From an uncultured Acidiphilium sp. (GTDB lineage: Bacteria; Bacillota; Clostridia; Christensenellales; Borkfalkiaceae), in NCBI GenBank assembly GCA_902495325.1, contig CABUWK010000011.1, forward strand, positions 1 through 60,626: 60,626 nt of DNA, in the 5' to 3' direction. Under the pieces are notes generated by a model. It ran no database searches. It was not told where the DNA came from and worked only from the letters and a program-made list of their open reading frames with translations. Position numbers and translations under genes: made by a program. Below are positions 8,429 to 16,126 of the stretch, in pieces. Within the stretch, counting starts at the first letter, position 1. Every line of letters begins with the position of its first letter.

Positions 8429-9853
8429 TCAGTCGGATTCCTCGCTCAGTTTCTTTTTCGCCGCCCGATAATAATCGTCCCATTCCTTCGGGGAAAGGGC
8501 GGTCGGGTCTTTGCCGTCTTTCCGGATCAGCTCTTCCGCGGCGGTGAAACGCTTTACGAGTTTATCCGTGGAAAGGCTTAACGCCTCTTCGCATTCCACG
8601 CCGAGATAGCGGGTGAGGTTGGCAGCCGCGCAAATCAGGTCTCCGCATTCCTTTTTCAGTTTTTCGCGGTCACCCGATAAAATTTCACGGCGTACTTCTT
8701 CCGTTTCTTCGGCGATCTTGCCGAAGATCTGCTCCGCATTTTCGAATTCGAATCCGAATTTTTTCGCGCGGTTCAGACATTTTTCGGCGCGCATCAGAGC
8801 GGGAAGGTTTTTCGGTACGGCGTTCACGTATTCCGCGGCGGTTTCGTATCCTTTTTCCTTCATTTTGTTTTTGTTCCAGATGTCGAGCGCCGTCGATTCG
8901 TTTTCGGCGCGGTCGATCCCGAAAATGTGCGTGTGGCGGGTGATCAGTTTTTCGCATACGCCGGAGAGCACGTCGTTGCGGTCGAAAGAATTGCGCTCTT
9001 CGGCGAAAACGGTCTGAAAAACGGCTTGCAGAAGAAGATCGCCGATCTCCTCGCACATGCCTTCTTCATCGTTCCGTGTAACGGCGTCAACCAGTTCGTA
9101 GGCTTCTTCGATCGTGTTGATGCGGATGGATTCCTTCGTCTGCGCTCTGTCCCACGGGCATCCGTTTTCGGCGCGCAGTCTTTCCACGATGCGGAACAAG
9201 TCGGAAAAACCGAACCTTCTTTTTTCGGTAAGGGAAAGCTCGCCGATCACGATACAGCAGGAATAATCGAAGTCGTTTCCGTAGTCGCATTCGTAGAGCA
9301 TGATTTTTTCAAAATTACCGTTAAAGAACTTATAGCATGGTATTTCATCGCCGAAACGATCGGAAAGGACGAGCTTTGTATGCCCGGCGAGATAGGCGGA
9401 GTCGACGTCGAATACGACGAGGGGAAGGGCAATGTCGGAATTTTCCGAAAGATCGTAAGCGGAGATCGCCGTGTATTTCCCTCCGATGCCGAGCGCCGAA
9501 AGGCAAGCCGCCGCTTTGGAGACCCCGGGAATGACTTCGGCGTCTTTCTTTTTTTGCAGGATCAGGCGGCAGGAAACGTCGTCGGCGGGGTTGCCGTCCA
9601 CATAATAAACGACGGGGTTTTCGCGGGCATATTTCAGCACTTCGGCGGCAAGGTTTTTGTTCAAGGTGTCGAAATTGCGCGAACGGCGGTAAACGTCGTC
9701 CAAGGTGATTGCGTCCGGAAATCTTTTCGTCAGGGCGATCCCGTTTTCGGAAAGGGCGGTTTTCACGATGACGGTTGCTCCGTCCGCCGCTTCGATCGCG
9801 CGGAGAGACACGTCTCCGGGCGTGACGCCCGTGCCCGCAAGAGTTATCTTCAT
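8429..9853 (-). CDS. yabN: YabN-like fusion: tetrapyrrole-methylase-like domain plus MazG
   Basis: 474 residues from the ATG at 9853, chosen because MKITLAGTGVTPGDVSLRA is the family N terminus; in-frame codons further upstream run toward spoVB. Residues 1 to about 225 form a tetrapyrrole (corrin/porphyrin) methylase-like domain. Residues from about 230 onward form a MazG nucleotide pyrophosphohydrolase: RLRAENGCPWDRAQTKESI, then EEAYELVDAV with EEIGDLLLQ for Mg binding, and a second half with EETEEV and KKECGDLI. MazG domains hydrolyse noncanonical NTPs. B. subtilis yabN has the same two-domain layout and the same neighbours (spoVT, spoVB). Confidence 0.93.
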   Translation of the reverse strand: MKITLAGTGVTPGDVSLRAIEAADGATVIVKTALSENGIALTKRFPDAITLDDVYRRSRNFDTLNKNLAAEVLKYARENPVVYYVDGNPADDVSCRLILQKKKDAEVIPGVSKAAACLSALGIGGKYTAISAYDLSENSDIALPLVVFDVDSAYLAGHTKLVLSDRFGDEIPCYKFFNGNFEKIMLYECDYGNDFDYSCCIVIGELSLTEKRRFGFSDLFRIVERLRAENGCPWDRAQTKESIRINTIEEAYELVDAVTRNDEEGMCEEIGDLLLQAVFQTVFAEERNSFDRNDVLSGVCEKLITRHTHIFGIDRAENESTALDIWNKNKMKEKGYETAAEYVNAVPKNLPALMRAEKCLNRAKKFGFEFENAEQIFGKIAEETEEVRREILSGDREKLKKECGDLICAAANLTRYLGVECEEALSLSTDKLVKRFTAAEELIRKDGKDPTALSPKEWDDYYRAAKKKLSEESD

Positions 9854-9926
9854 TTGTCGGTTCCTTTTCGCCGTGAGGTCTGCGCATCGCCCGGGCAAGC
9901 CCGGAATCGGGTCCGGACCCGCCCCG

Positions 9927-11327
9927 CTAAGTCTGCACGGACCGCGGCGAAGATTTATTGATATATCTAATATATACCAAATCGCAAAAAACTGCAATTA
10001 AATAACAGGCGATATCCGAAATCGGTATCGCAAAAATGCCGATTTTTTTCCGGAAGAGCAAAACGATCTCCAGAGGAATTTTCACGATCACCCCGATCAG
10101 AAGGAAAACGGGTGGGGCTAAAAGCCTGTCGTTGGCTACGAGAAGGGCGTTTGCCGTCTGCATGACGGCAAGGAGAACAACCGTTGCGGAAGCCGCTTTC
10201 AGAAGCTTTGCCATCAGAAATTTTTCCCCCTGCGGCAGAGCGGCATATAAAATTCCGACGATGAGATTTGCTCCGAAATACAAAGCCGCGGCGCACGCGA
10301 GAGAAACTGCGCATGTGAACAGCAGCGCATACGTCGCTTTCCTTTTCGCCTTTTCGCTTTTCCCCTCTTTTAAAAGCCCCGCTACCGTCGGTACGGATGC
10401 CGCCGCCGCGCCGTAACATACGGCTACCGGCACGCCCGCGATCGATTCCACACCGCCCGTATAAATGCCGTAAAGGGAAGTGGCGTCCGGGAAATTTCTC
10501 TTCAGAATATTGATCGCGGCAAAGCTGTCCGCCATGCGGGACAGGGGAACGAGGATCGCCGCCGCGGCGATCGGAAGAACCGTGAACAACAGTTTTTTGA
10601 CGGGATAATCGACATATAGGCTTGCTTTTTCTCGATTGCTTTTCCGGTAACGAAGAAGGAGATAAACGCATGCCACCCCTTCGCTCAGCGTGACCGCAAG
10701 ACAGGCGAGCGCGCCCGACAGAACGGGATCGCCGCGGAAGAAAAAACACAGGGTAAGCCCGGAGAGCAGTTTTACGGCTTGTTCGATCGTCTGCGAAAGC
10801 GCGGTGGGCAGCATGTTGTTTTTTCCCTGAAAATACCCGCGGAAACAGGAGATGAAGGAAACGAGAAAAACGGAAGGGGAAAGGGTGCGGTAGGCAAGCG
10901 CCGCGCGTTCGTCCCCCTGAAGCAGAGCGAGCGGACGGGCAAAGAGGAGCATGGCAAGACTGCCGACCGCTCCGATCGCGCTGAACACGGCAAGCGATCT
11001 CCCGAGCACGCCTTTTTCGTTTTCGCCCGAAGCGACGAGTTTCGCGATCGCCGAGGGCACCCCGGCGGAAGAGAAGGTGAGCAGAATGCAGTATACCGGG
11101 AAAACCATCTGATAGATACCGATCCCCTGCGAACCGAGCAGATTGGTCAGCGGGACGCGGTAAAACGCGCCGATCGCCTTGGCGAGAAAATTTCCCGCCG
11201 CGAGGATGGCGCTGCCTTTCAGAAAGCCGTTTTCCCGCCTGTCCGGCGCGGCGTGCGCGCCGTTTCCGCCGGTCGCGCCTTTTTTCTCCGTTTTCTTCCG
11301 CGAAAATTTCCGGATCGTTCTTTCCAC
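9927..11327 (-). CDS. spoVB: SpoVB-like MATE/MOP-family flippase
   Basis: 466 residues with about 12-14 hydrophobic segments. It starts with GTG at 11327, directly after the spoVT stop codon. The first 35 residues (MERTIRKFSRKKTEKKG...) are basic and longer than usual; the family sequence begins at FLKGSAILAAGNFLAKAIGAFYRVPLTNLLG. SpoVB is a polysaccharide/lipid-linked precursor exporter needed for spore cortex assembly. GVPSAIAKLVA and SFISCFRGYFQG are typical family segments. No clear ribosome site precedes the GTG, so coupling to spoVT translation is likely. Confidence 0.92.
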   Translation of the reverse strand: MERTIRKFSRKKTEKKGATGGNGAHAAPDRRENGFLKGSAILAAGNFLAKAIGAFYRVPLTNLLGSQGIGIYQMVFPVYCILLTFSSAGVPSAIAKLVASGENEKGVLGRSLAVFSAIGAVGSLAMLLFARPLALLQGDERAALAYRTLSPSVFLVSFISCFRGYFQGKNNMLPTALSQTIEQAVKLLSGLTLCFFFRGDPVLSGALACLAVTLSEGVACVYLLLRYRKSNREKASLYVDYPVKKLLFTVLPIAAAAILVPLSRMADSFAAINILKRNFPDATSLYGIYTGGVESIAGVPVAVCYGAAAASVPTVAGLLKEGKSEKAKRKATYALLFTCAVSLACAAALYFGANLIVGILYAALPQGEKFLMAKLLKAASATVVLLAVMQTANALLVANDRLLAPPVFLLIGVIVKIPLEIVLLFRKKIGIFAIPISDIACYLIAVFCDLVYIRYINKSSPRSVQT

Positions 11328-11873
11328 TTAAACGATGTGGGCGGACAACACTTCCGCCGCGAGTTTCGCAAGGCGGATGTCTGCCGAGGCGATGCCGCTG
11401 TTTTCCCGTTTGTCCGCCACGATCAGAAGTCCGCGCGCGTCGCCTTCGTGCAGAACGGGCAGAAATATTTCGTTCGCGAAGCCGAAATCGTCCCCTTTTA
11501 CGATCTCGACGGGGGCTGCGCCGTCCGCGGTGTTGCAAAGGAGCACGTTTTTCGCCGAAAGGATCTTTTCGAGGGCGGGAGAGATCGCCTTGCCGGCGGC
11601 ATCTTTCGTCCCGGGACCGAACGCGAAAAGGATGGCGTCGTTATCCGTTACGAGAACGGAGTGGTCGGTTTCCGACGCCAGACATTTGCTCATCGTCTCC
11701 GCGAGCCCGTCCGTATTTAAAAGGGGAGAGTATTTTTTGATGATCAGTTCGTCCCGTTCGGTAAACAGTTCGAGGGGGTCGCCCTCTTTGATCCTCAGCG
11801 TTTTTCGGATCTCCTTGGGAATGACGACTCTGCCGAGTTCGTCGATCCTTCTTACGATTCCCGTTGCTTTCAT
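11328..11873 (-). CDS. spoVT: Stage V sporulation regulator SpoVT
   Basis: 181 residues from the ATG at 11873 (AAGGAG site upstream). Residues 1-50 are an AbrB-type swapped-hairpin DNA-binding domain (MKATGIVRRIDELGRVVIPKEIRKTLRIKEGDPLE is the canonical start, given here only as position 1-35). The rest is a GAF-like domain. SpoVT modulates forespore sigma-G genes and germination. The downstream order spoVT-spoVB-yabN matches B. subtilis. Confidence 0.95.
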   Translation of the reverse strand: MKATGIVRRIDELGRVVIPKEIRKTLRIKEGDPLELFTERDELIIKKYSPLLNTDGLAETMSKCLASETDHSVLVTDNDAILFAFGPGTKDAAGKAISPALEKILSAKNVLLCNTADGAAPVEIVKGDDFGFANEIFLPVLHEGDARGLLIVADKRENSGIASADIRLAKLAAEVLSAHIV

Positions 11874-11964
11874 AATTTTATCGATCTCCTTCTGCCCGTC
11901 CGCGGCGCGGAAGCGTGTTGCGGGATCTGCCGGTCGTTTCCTGCCGGACGGGCATTTCCGGTCG

Positions 11965-11993
11965 TAGTGTCGGCAACATTTCCCGTTATATGC
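11965..11993 (-). promoter_or_regulatory. Possible forespore sigma (SigG/SigF-like) promoter for spoVT
   Basis: On the minus strand GCATA (11993-11989), 17 bases, then GACACTA (11971-11965). This fits the SigG consensus GHATR-N17/18-CATNHTA at both blocks except two bases of the -10. spoVT is a SigG gene in B. subtilis. Inference only. Confidence 0.35.
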
Positions 11994-12070
11994 AAGAAAA
12001 GAAAAAGCAGCCGAAAAATCACGGGAATTTTTACGAAAACCGGACTGCTTCCGTTGTCGTGTCATATTTA

Positions 12071-12101
12071 TACTATTAAATTTATTAGTAACTAATAAAT
12101 T
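12071..12101. promoter_or_regulatory. Overlapping palindromes, candidate HxlR operator
   Basis: AATTTATTAG (12079-12088) and CTAATAAATT (12092-12101) are a perfect 10-bp inverted repeat around TAA. An overlapping imperfect repeat TACTAT (12071-12076) / TTAGTA (12085-12090) resembles TACT-N-AGTA operators of YodB/HxlR-family regulators. An HxlR gene lies 0.6 kb downstream. Confidence 0.5.
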
Positions 12102-12134
12102 AGCAGATATCTTTTTTTTTGACAGCAAGTATGA

Positions 12135-12140
12135 TATAAT
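12135..12140 (+). promoter_or_regulatory. Extended -10 for the PNPOx gene
   Basis: TATAAT preceded by TGA (extended -10). At the -35 distance there is only a T run; a TTGACA at 12119-12124 is 10 bases away, too close to be its partner. Confidence 0.5.
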
Positions 12141-12188
12141 CGGATTATCAAACAATCCGGAAAGGATCGGAAAAGGAGAGCGTTTATT

Positions 12189-12584
12189 ATGCTGAACGAA
12201 AAAGTTAAGAAAGTGCTTGCAAAATCCATGTGGGATCTGGCAACGTGTTCCGGTAACGAACCGAACGTTGTTCCCGTTGCTTTCAAGGACGTGACTGCAG
12301 ACGGTAAACTTGTGATCGGAGATGTGTTTCTGGATACAACCCTGAGAAATCTCGCGGAGAACGGCGGAAGAATTGCGATATCGGTGTACGATGCCGAGAC
12401 TTTGGAAGGATATCAGATCAAGGGAATTGCCGGGTATGTCACCGAGGGGGAAATCGTAGGGAATTTCAAAACAATGGTAGAAACGATGTTTAACGGTGCC
12501 GCTACGGCAAAAGGTGCTCTGATCGTTACGCCGGAAAAAATTATCGTTACCACGCCAGGTGCAGACAATAAAAAAGAATTATAA
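12189..12584 (+). CDS. Pyridoxamine 5'-phosphate oxidase-family flavin protein
   Basis: 131 residues forming a small split-barrel FMN-binding protein of the PNPOx-like superfamily. NEPNVVPVAFKDVTADGKLVIGDVF is the barrel entry and LAENGGRIAISVYD the second half typical of general-stress-type members. An AAAAGGAG site precedes the ATG. It is more A+T-rich than its neighbours and is followed by an HxlR regulator, a pairing often seen for redox-responsive flavin proteins. The substrate is unknown; it may act as a flavin-dependent reductase. Confidence 0.8.
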   Translation: MLNEKVKKVLAKSMWDLATCSGNEPNVVPVAFKDVTADGKLVIGDVFLDTTLRNLAENGGRIAISVYDAETLEGYQIKGIAGYVTEGEIVGNFKTMVETMFNGAATAKGALIVTPEKIIVTTPGADNKKEL

Positions 12585-12623
12585 AAGACGTCAACGGATT
12601 TTTCGGTAATCTTTTGCGGGTGC

Positions 12624-12652
12624 TTGTTATTTTATGTTATACATGGTATAAT
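12624..12652 (+). promoter_or_regulatory. Promoter of hxlR-type gene with overlapping palindrome
   Basis: TTGTTA (12624-12629), 17 bases, TATAAT (12647-12652). A perfect inverted repeat TTATAC-ATG-GTATAA (12637-12651) covers the -10, an arrangement that fits autorepression. Confidence 0.65.
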
Positions 12653-12677
12653 ATAAAACGACAGGAGGTGCTGTCGT

Positions 12678-13061
12678 ATGTATCAGAGAAAGTTGGAAAA
12701 AGATATACGCTGCCCGTTGGAATACGGAATGGGACTATTCGGAGGTAAGTGGAATTCACGTGTTATCTGCGTTCTTTCGGCTTTGGGAACTCTTCGTTAC
12801 GGCGAGTTGCGCCGCGAAATGGGGAATATAACCGATGCGGTTCTTGCCGCTACGCTGAAAGAACTCATTGCAAACGATATCGTGGAAAGGAAATCCTATG
12901 ACGAAATTCCGCCTCGGGTCGAGTATTCTCTGACGGAAAAAGGAAAATCCGTAGTGCCGATTCTGCAAAGTATCTGTAACTGGGCGGGGCTGTTTTACAA
13001 AGACGATGACGATGGTGGCATACCTATGATTCAGTGCCGGAAATGCGATCATCGCGGATAA
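12678..13061 (+). CDS. HxlR-family winged-helix transcriptional regulator
   Basis: 127 residues. CPLEYGMGLFGGKWNSRVICVLSALGTLRYGELRREM contains the HxlR signature (positions 13-48), followed by NITDAVLAATLKELIANDIVERKSYDEIPPRVEYSLTEKG, the recognition helix and wing. A Cys at residue 13 lies in the position where YodB/HypR relatives sense thiol-reactive or electrophilic compounds, and a second pair (CRKC) sits at the C terminus. An AGGAGGTG ribosome site precedes the ATG. Palindromes upstream of this gene and of the PNPOx gene suggest local control. The signal is not known. Confidence 0.9.
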   Translation: MYQRKLEKDIRCPLEYGMGLFGGKWNSRVICVLSALGTLRYGELRREMGNITDAVLAATLKELIANDIVERKSYDEIPPRVEYSLTEKGKSVVPILQSICNWAGLFYKDDDDGGIPMIQCRKCDHRG

Positions 13062-13146
13062 TCGCGGGCGATCCGGTTACGGATAAGATTTTTATATGAG
13101 ATAAAGAGAAAAGAAACGTTCGGTTCGGAAAAGGAAGGAGAAAAAT

Positions 13147-13545
13147 ATGATCGTTGCGGTTGCTTATGAAAACGGACAGGTATTTCAGCATTTCGGACAT
13201 ACCGGGCAATTTAAATTTTATCATGTCGATAACGGTATCGTTATCGATTCGGAAATTATCGGTACAAGCGGACAGGGGCATGGGCTATTGGCTCGTTTTC
13301 TGAAGGATAATCACGTAGATGCTTTGATTTGCGGCGGTATCGGCGGAGGGGCAAAAACGGCGTTATCCGATGCCGGCATTCGCTTGTATGGCGGTATCTC
13401 CGGCAATGCCGACGACGCCGTTAACGCATTGCTTGCGGGTAATCTTGTATACGACGAAAACGTGCATTGCGATCATCATGACCGTGAACACGGGGAAGAG
13501 AAAACTTGCGGCGAGCATGGTTGCGGCAATCATTTCTGCCATTGA
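13147..13545 (+). CDS. NifX/NifB-type FeMo-cofactor-binding-like protein with His-rich tail
   Basis: 132 residues. Residues 1-105 match the dinitrogenase iron-molybdenum cofactor-binding domain: MIVAVAYENGQVFQHFGHTGQFKFYHVDNG, then GLLARFLKDNHVDALICGGIGGGA. The tail (from residue 107) is HCDHHDREHGEEKTCGEHGCGNHFCH, rich in His and Cys, likely a metal-binding extension (given here as 26 residues at 107-132: key residues are 8 His and 4 Cys). No nif genes are present, so this belongs to the widespread non-nitrogenase members thought to bind metal clusters. An AAGGAGAA site precedes the ATG. Confidence 0.85.
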   Translation: MIVAVAYENGQVFQHFGHTGQFKFYHVDNGIVIDSEIIGTSGQGHGLLARFLKDNHVDALICGGIGGGAKTALSDAGIRLYGGISGNADDAVNALLAGNLVYDENVHCDHHDREHGEEKTCGEHGCGNHFCH

Positions 13546-13673
13546 CGAAATCTGTCAAAAAGAGAGTGCATGATGATTATATGCCTTCAGGCATTCTGCA
13601 GGCGGGATCGGAACAGGCAATATATAATATCATTATTTAACGCTTGTTCCCAACATTTGTCACGAAGTCAAAG

Positions 13674-13708
13674 AAAAACGAGCCTGTCGGTAGAAGGCTC
13701 GTTTTTTT
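13674..13708. terminator. Bidirectional intrinsic terminator
   Basis: AAAAACGAGCC (13674-13684) pairs with GGCTCGTTTTT (13696-13706), 11-base loop, T7 run. It separates the HxlR module from the convergent dehydratase gene. Confidence 0.9.
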
Positions 13709-13733
13709 ATCGGATTCTCCGGCAGGGAGAATA

Positions 13734-15578
13734 TTATTCGTGTTCGCGGTCGATATGATAGGTCGGAACGAGGGCTGCGACGTATTCCTTCATTTTGTCC
13801 GTTTCGTCATACGCTTCTTCGTACAGCTTTTTCAGACTCTCCCAAAGGAAAGTTTCGTCCAGCGGAATGGGTTTTGCGATGGAAATAAGTCCGTTCGGGG
13901 TTTTCTGCATTCCTTCTTCGTCCATGAGCCTTTCCTCGTAAAGTTTTTCGCCGGGGCGAAGACCGGTGCAAACGATATCCATATTCACGCCCGGTTCATA
14001 GCCGGAAAGTTTGATCAGGTTGACGGCGAGATCGTAGATCTTGACGGGTTCGCCCATATCGAGAACGAAGATCTGCCCTTCTTTTGCGTAGCTTCCCGCC
14101 TGCAGAACGAGAGAAACGGCTTCGGGAATGGTCATGAAATAACGGATGATATCTTTATGGGTCACGGTGACGGGACCCCCTTCCTCGATCTGTTTCTTGA
14201 ACAGGGGGATCACGGAACCGTTGGAACCGAGCACGTTGCCGAATCTCACGGCGACGAATTTCGTGTGTTCGCTGTGTTTGCCGATGGTCTGAATGATCAT
14301 CTCGCAGATCCTCTTCGTCGCCCCCATGACGTTCGTCGGGTTAACGGCTTTGTCGGTGGAGATCTGAACGAAGGTCTGAACCTGATATTTGTCGGCGCAG
14401 TGGGCGACGTTCAGCGTGCCGAACACGTTGTTTTTCACCGCTTCGCACGGGCTTGTTTCCATTAAGGGGACGTGTTTGTGCGCCGCCGCATGGAAAACGA
14501 TCTGCGGGCGGTAAGTGCGGAACACGTCGTCGATCTTGCCGGCGTCTCTCACGCTGGCGATCAGGACAAGAAGATTGAGATCGGGGTGGTTGCGGAGAAG
14601 TTCCTGCTGAATGTCGTACGCGTTGTTTTCGTAAATATCGAGAATGATAAGCTGTTTCGGTCTGTGGGTGGCGATCTGCCGGCAAAGTTCGCTGCCGATC
14701 GATCCGCCGCCGCCCGTCACGAGAACGACTTTGTTTTCGATGTAGCCCATGATCTCGTCGAGATTGACGGAAACCTGTTCTCTGCCGAGAAGGTCGCTGA
14801 CATCGACTTTTCTGAGATTTTCCACCGAAAACTGACCGTTTGCGATCTGATAGATCCCCGGAAGGATTTTGACCGGTTTGCCTGCGTCTTTACAGCGGGC
14901 GACGATCTTGCTCAGCCTTTTTTTGTCTACGGAAGGCATGGTAATGAAGATCTCGTCCACCCGATAGATCCCGGTGTATTTTTTAATGTCGTAAGTCGTT
15001 CCGGCAACCTTCACGTTACAGATCGTTTTTCCGAGTTTTTCGTAGTTGTCGTCCATCACGCATACGGGTTTATAGGCAACTTTATCGGAAGTCTGCAACT
15101 CTCTGATAATGGCAAGCCCCGCTTCGCCGCCGCCTACGATCATAACGCGTTTCTTGTTTTTGTCGTTCCGACGACCGGGATTCAGGAAAATTCTTACGAT
15201 CCGTTTGGAAAAGCGGGAAATGCCCGTCAGGTAAAAGAGAAAAGCGCTGTACACGAGAGCCGTTCCGATGCCGTAATAGCGTCCGTTCGTGATCGCGGCG
15301 AAAATGACGTTCACGAGACCGAGTGCGACGACGGAAAAGCTGAGTTTTACCGCGTCGACAACGCCGACGGACGAAAAGATGATCGAGTAAAGCCCGATAG
15401 CGGCGAAGCAGGCGACGGTGACGAGAACGTTTCCCCCCGTTACCGCGACGAGTTCGGCAGAGAAAGCCGTGTCGTCCGCCGTGGTGAAATACGCGAGCAG
15501 CATGGATATGACGACGGAAAGCGAGTCCGCAACGATGAGGAAAGCCAATCGCCATATTTTATTACTTTTCCTTTTCAT
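13734..15578 (-). CDS. Membrane nucleoside-diphosphate-sugar 4,6-dehydratase (CapD/PglF type)
   Basis: 614 residues. About four N-terminal membrane segments (to residue ~125) are followed by a CoA-binding-like Rossmann domain (RVMIVGGGEAGLAIIREL) and a C-terminal SDR domain with LVTGGGGSIGSELCRQI near residue 285. The active-site region reads STDKAVNPTNVMGATKR: Met replaces the usual Tyr of the YxxxK motif, as known for PglF/CapD/WbpM enzymes. They convert UDP-GlcNAc to the 4-keto-6-deoxy sugar for surface glycans. It is a single gene here, with its own promoter at 15706-15734; no glycosyltransferases are adjacent. Confidence 0.94.
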   Translation of the reverse strand: MKRKSNKIWRLAFLIVADSLSVVISMLLAYFTTADDTAFSAELVAVTGGNVLVTVACFAAIGLYSIIFSSVGVVDAVKLSFSVVALGLVNVIFAAITNGRYYGIGTALVYSAFLFYLTGISRFSKRIVRIFLNPGRRNDKNKKRVMIVGGGEAGLAIIRELQTSDKVAYKPVCVMDDNYEKLGKTICNVKVAGTTYDIKKYTGIYRVDEIFITMPSVDKKRLSKIVARCKDAGKPVKILPGIYQIANGQFSVENLRKVDVSDLLGREQVSVNLDEIMGYIENKVVLVTGGGGSIGSELCRQIATHRPKQLIILDIYENNAYDIQQELLRNHPDLNLLVLIASVRDAGKIDDVFRTYRPQIVFHAAAHKHVPLMETSPCEAVKNNVFGTLNVAHCADKYQVQTFVQISTDKAVNPTNVMGATKRICEMIIQTIGKHSEHTKFVAVRFGNVLGSNGSVIPLFKKQIEEGGPVTVTHKDIIRYFMTIPEAVSLVLQAGSYAKEGQIFVLDMGEPVKIYDLAVNLIKLSGYEPGVNMDIVCTGLRPGEKLYEERLMDEEGMQKTPNGLISIAKPIPLDETFLWESLKKLYEEAYDETDKMKEYVAALVPTYHIDREHE

Positions 15579-15705
15579 GATTTTTTACCCCCCTGAGGGC
15601 GCGATGAGACGGAATTTGTTTTTTTCTGTCTCTTCCTCCGTTTTTTGATCAATAAACGATATTCGGTGAATCAATATCAGCCTGCAACGACCGATATACT
15701 TAACC

Positions 15706-15734
15706 ATTATAATAAGCGGGCGCGGAATTGTCAA
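15706..15734 (-). promoter_or_regulatory. Promoter of the sugar dehydratase gene
   Basis: Minus strand TTGACA (15734-15729), 17 bases, TATAAT (15711-15706): a perfect consensus match. It leaves a leader of about 120 bases. Confidence 0.85.
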
Positions 15735-15956
15735 GTGTTGTCGGCGGTTTTCGCCCTTTTCGTTTTGTTTTGACCGATTTCGGATCCGAAAAAGAAAAAA
15801 GAGCGGAAGAGGGAGGGAAAATCGGTCGGAAATCGTCACAACGGAGAAAAACGCCGCGATCGGGGCGGAAAATCTTCCGGCAACGGGTCTTGATCCCCGG
15901 AAAAGACGAAAACGGGGCGAAAACGGAAGATTTCTCCAAATTTTTACGATAAAAAA

Positions 15957-15985
15957 TTGACAATTCGCCGAGGAAAGTATACAAT
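15957..15985 (+). promoter_or_regulatory. Promoter of pgk
   Basis: TTGACA (15957-15962), 17 bases, TACAAT (15980-15985). Confidence 0.85.
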
Positions 15986-16126
15986 AGAACCGAAAAGATA
16001 AATGTTTTTTGACGGGAAAAGCGGGGCGGAACGTCCGCCGGCATTCCTCCGGGAATATTTTTCCGGAGAAAAGGAAATAATTTCCCTGAAAGAGTTTTCC
16101 CGCGAAAAATCAAAGGAGATTATCGA

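Larger units (their letters stand above)
11874..12188. other. Divergent intergenic region spoVT / PNPOx
   Basis: No gene in 315 bases. It holds the spoVT leader with a 9-bp stem (GCCCGTCCG 11894-11902 with CGGACGGGC 11945-11953) just before its ribosome site, the possible SigG promoter, an A+T-rich palindrome cluster at 12071-12101 and the PNPOx promoter. Confidence 0.6.
15579..16126. other. Divergent intergenic region, dehydratase / pgk
   Basis: No gene in 548 bases. It contains the dehydratase promoter, the pgk promoter and a roughly 140-base pgk leader with three successive hairpins: 16025-16039 (GGCGGA/TCCGCC), 16047-16068 (CTCCGG/CCGGAG) and 16073-16085 (GGAAA/TTTCC). The purine-rich 15780-15950 stretch shows nothing else I can name. 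Confidence 0.6.

Noticed and set aside
12119..12140. TTGACA with TATAAT
   Set aside because: Spacing of 10 bases is too short for one promoter; only the extended -10 was kept.
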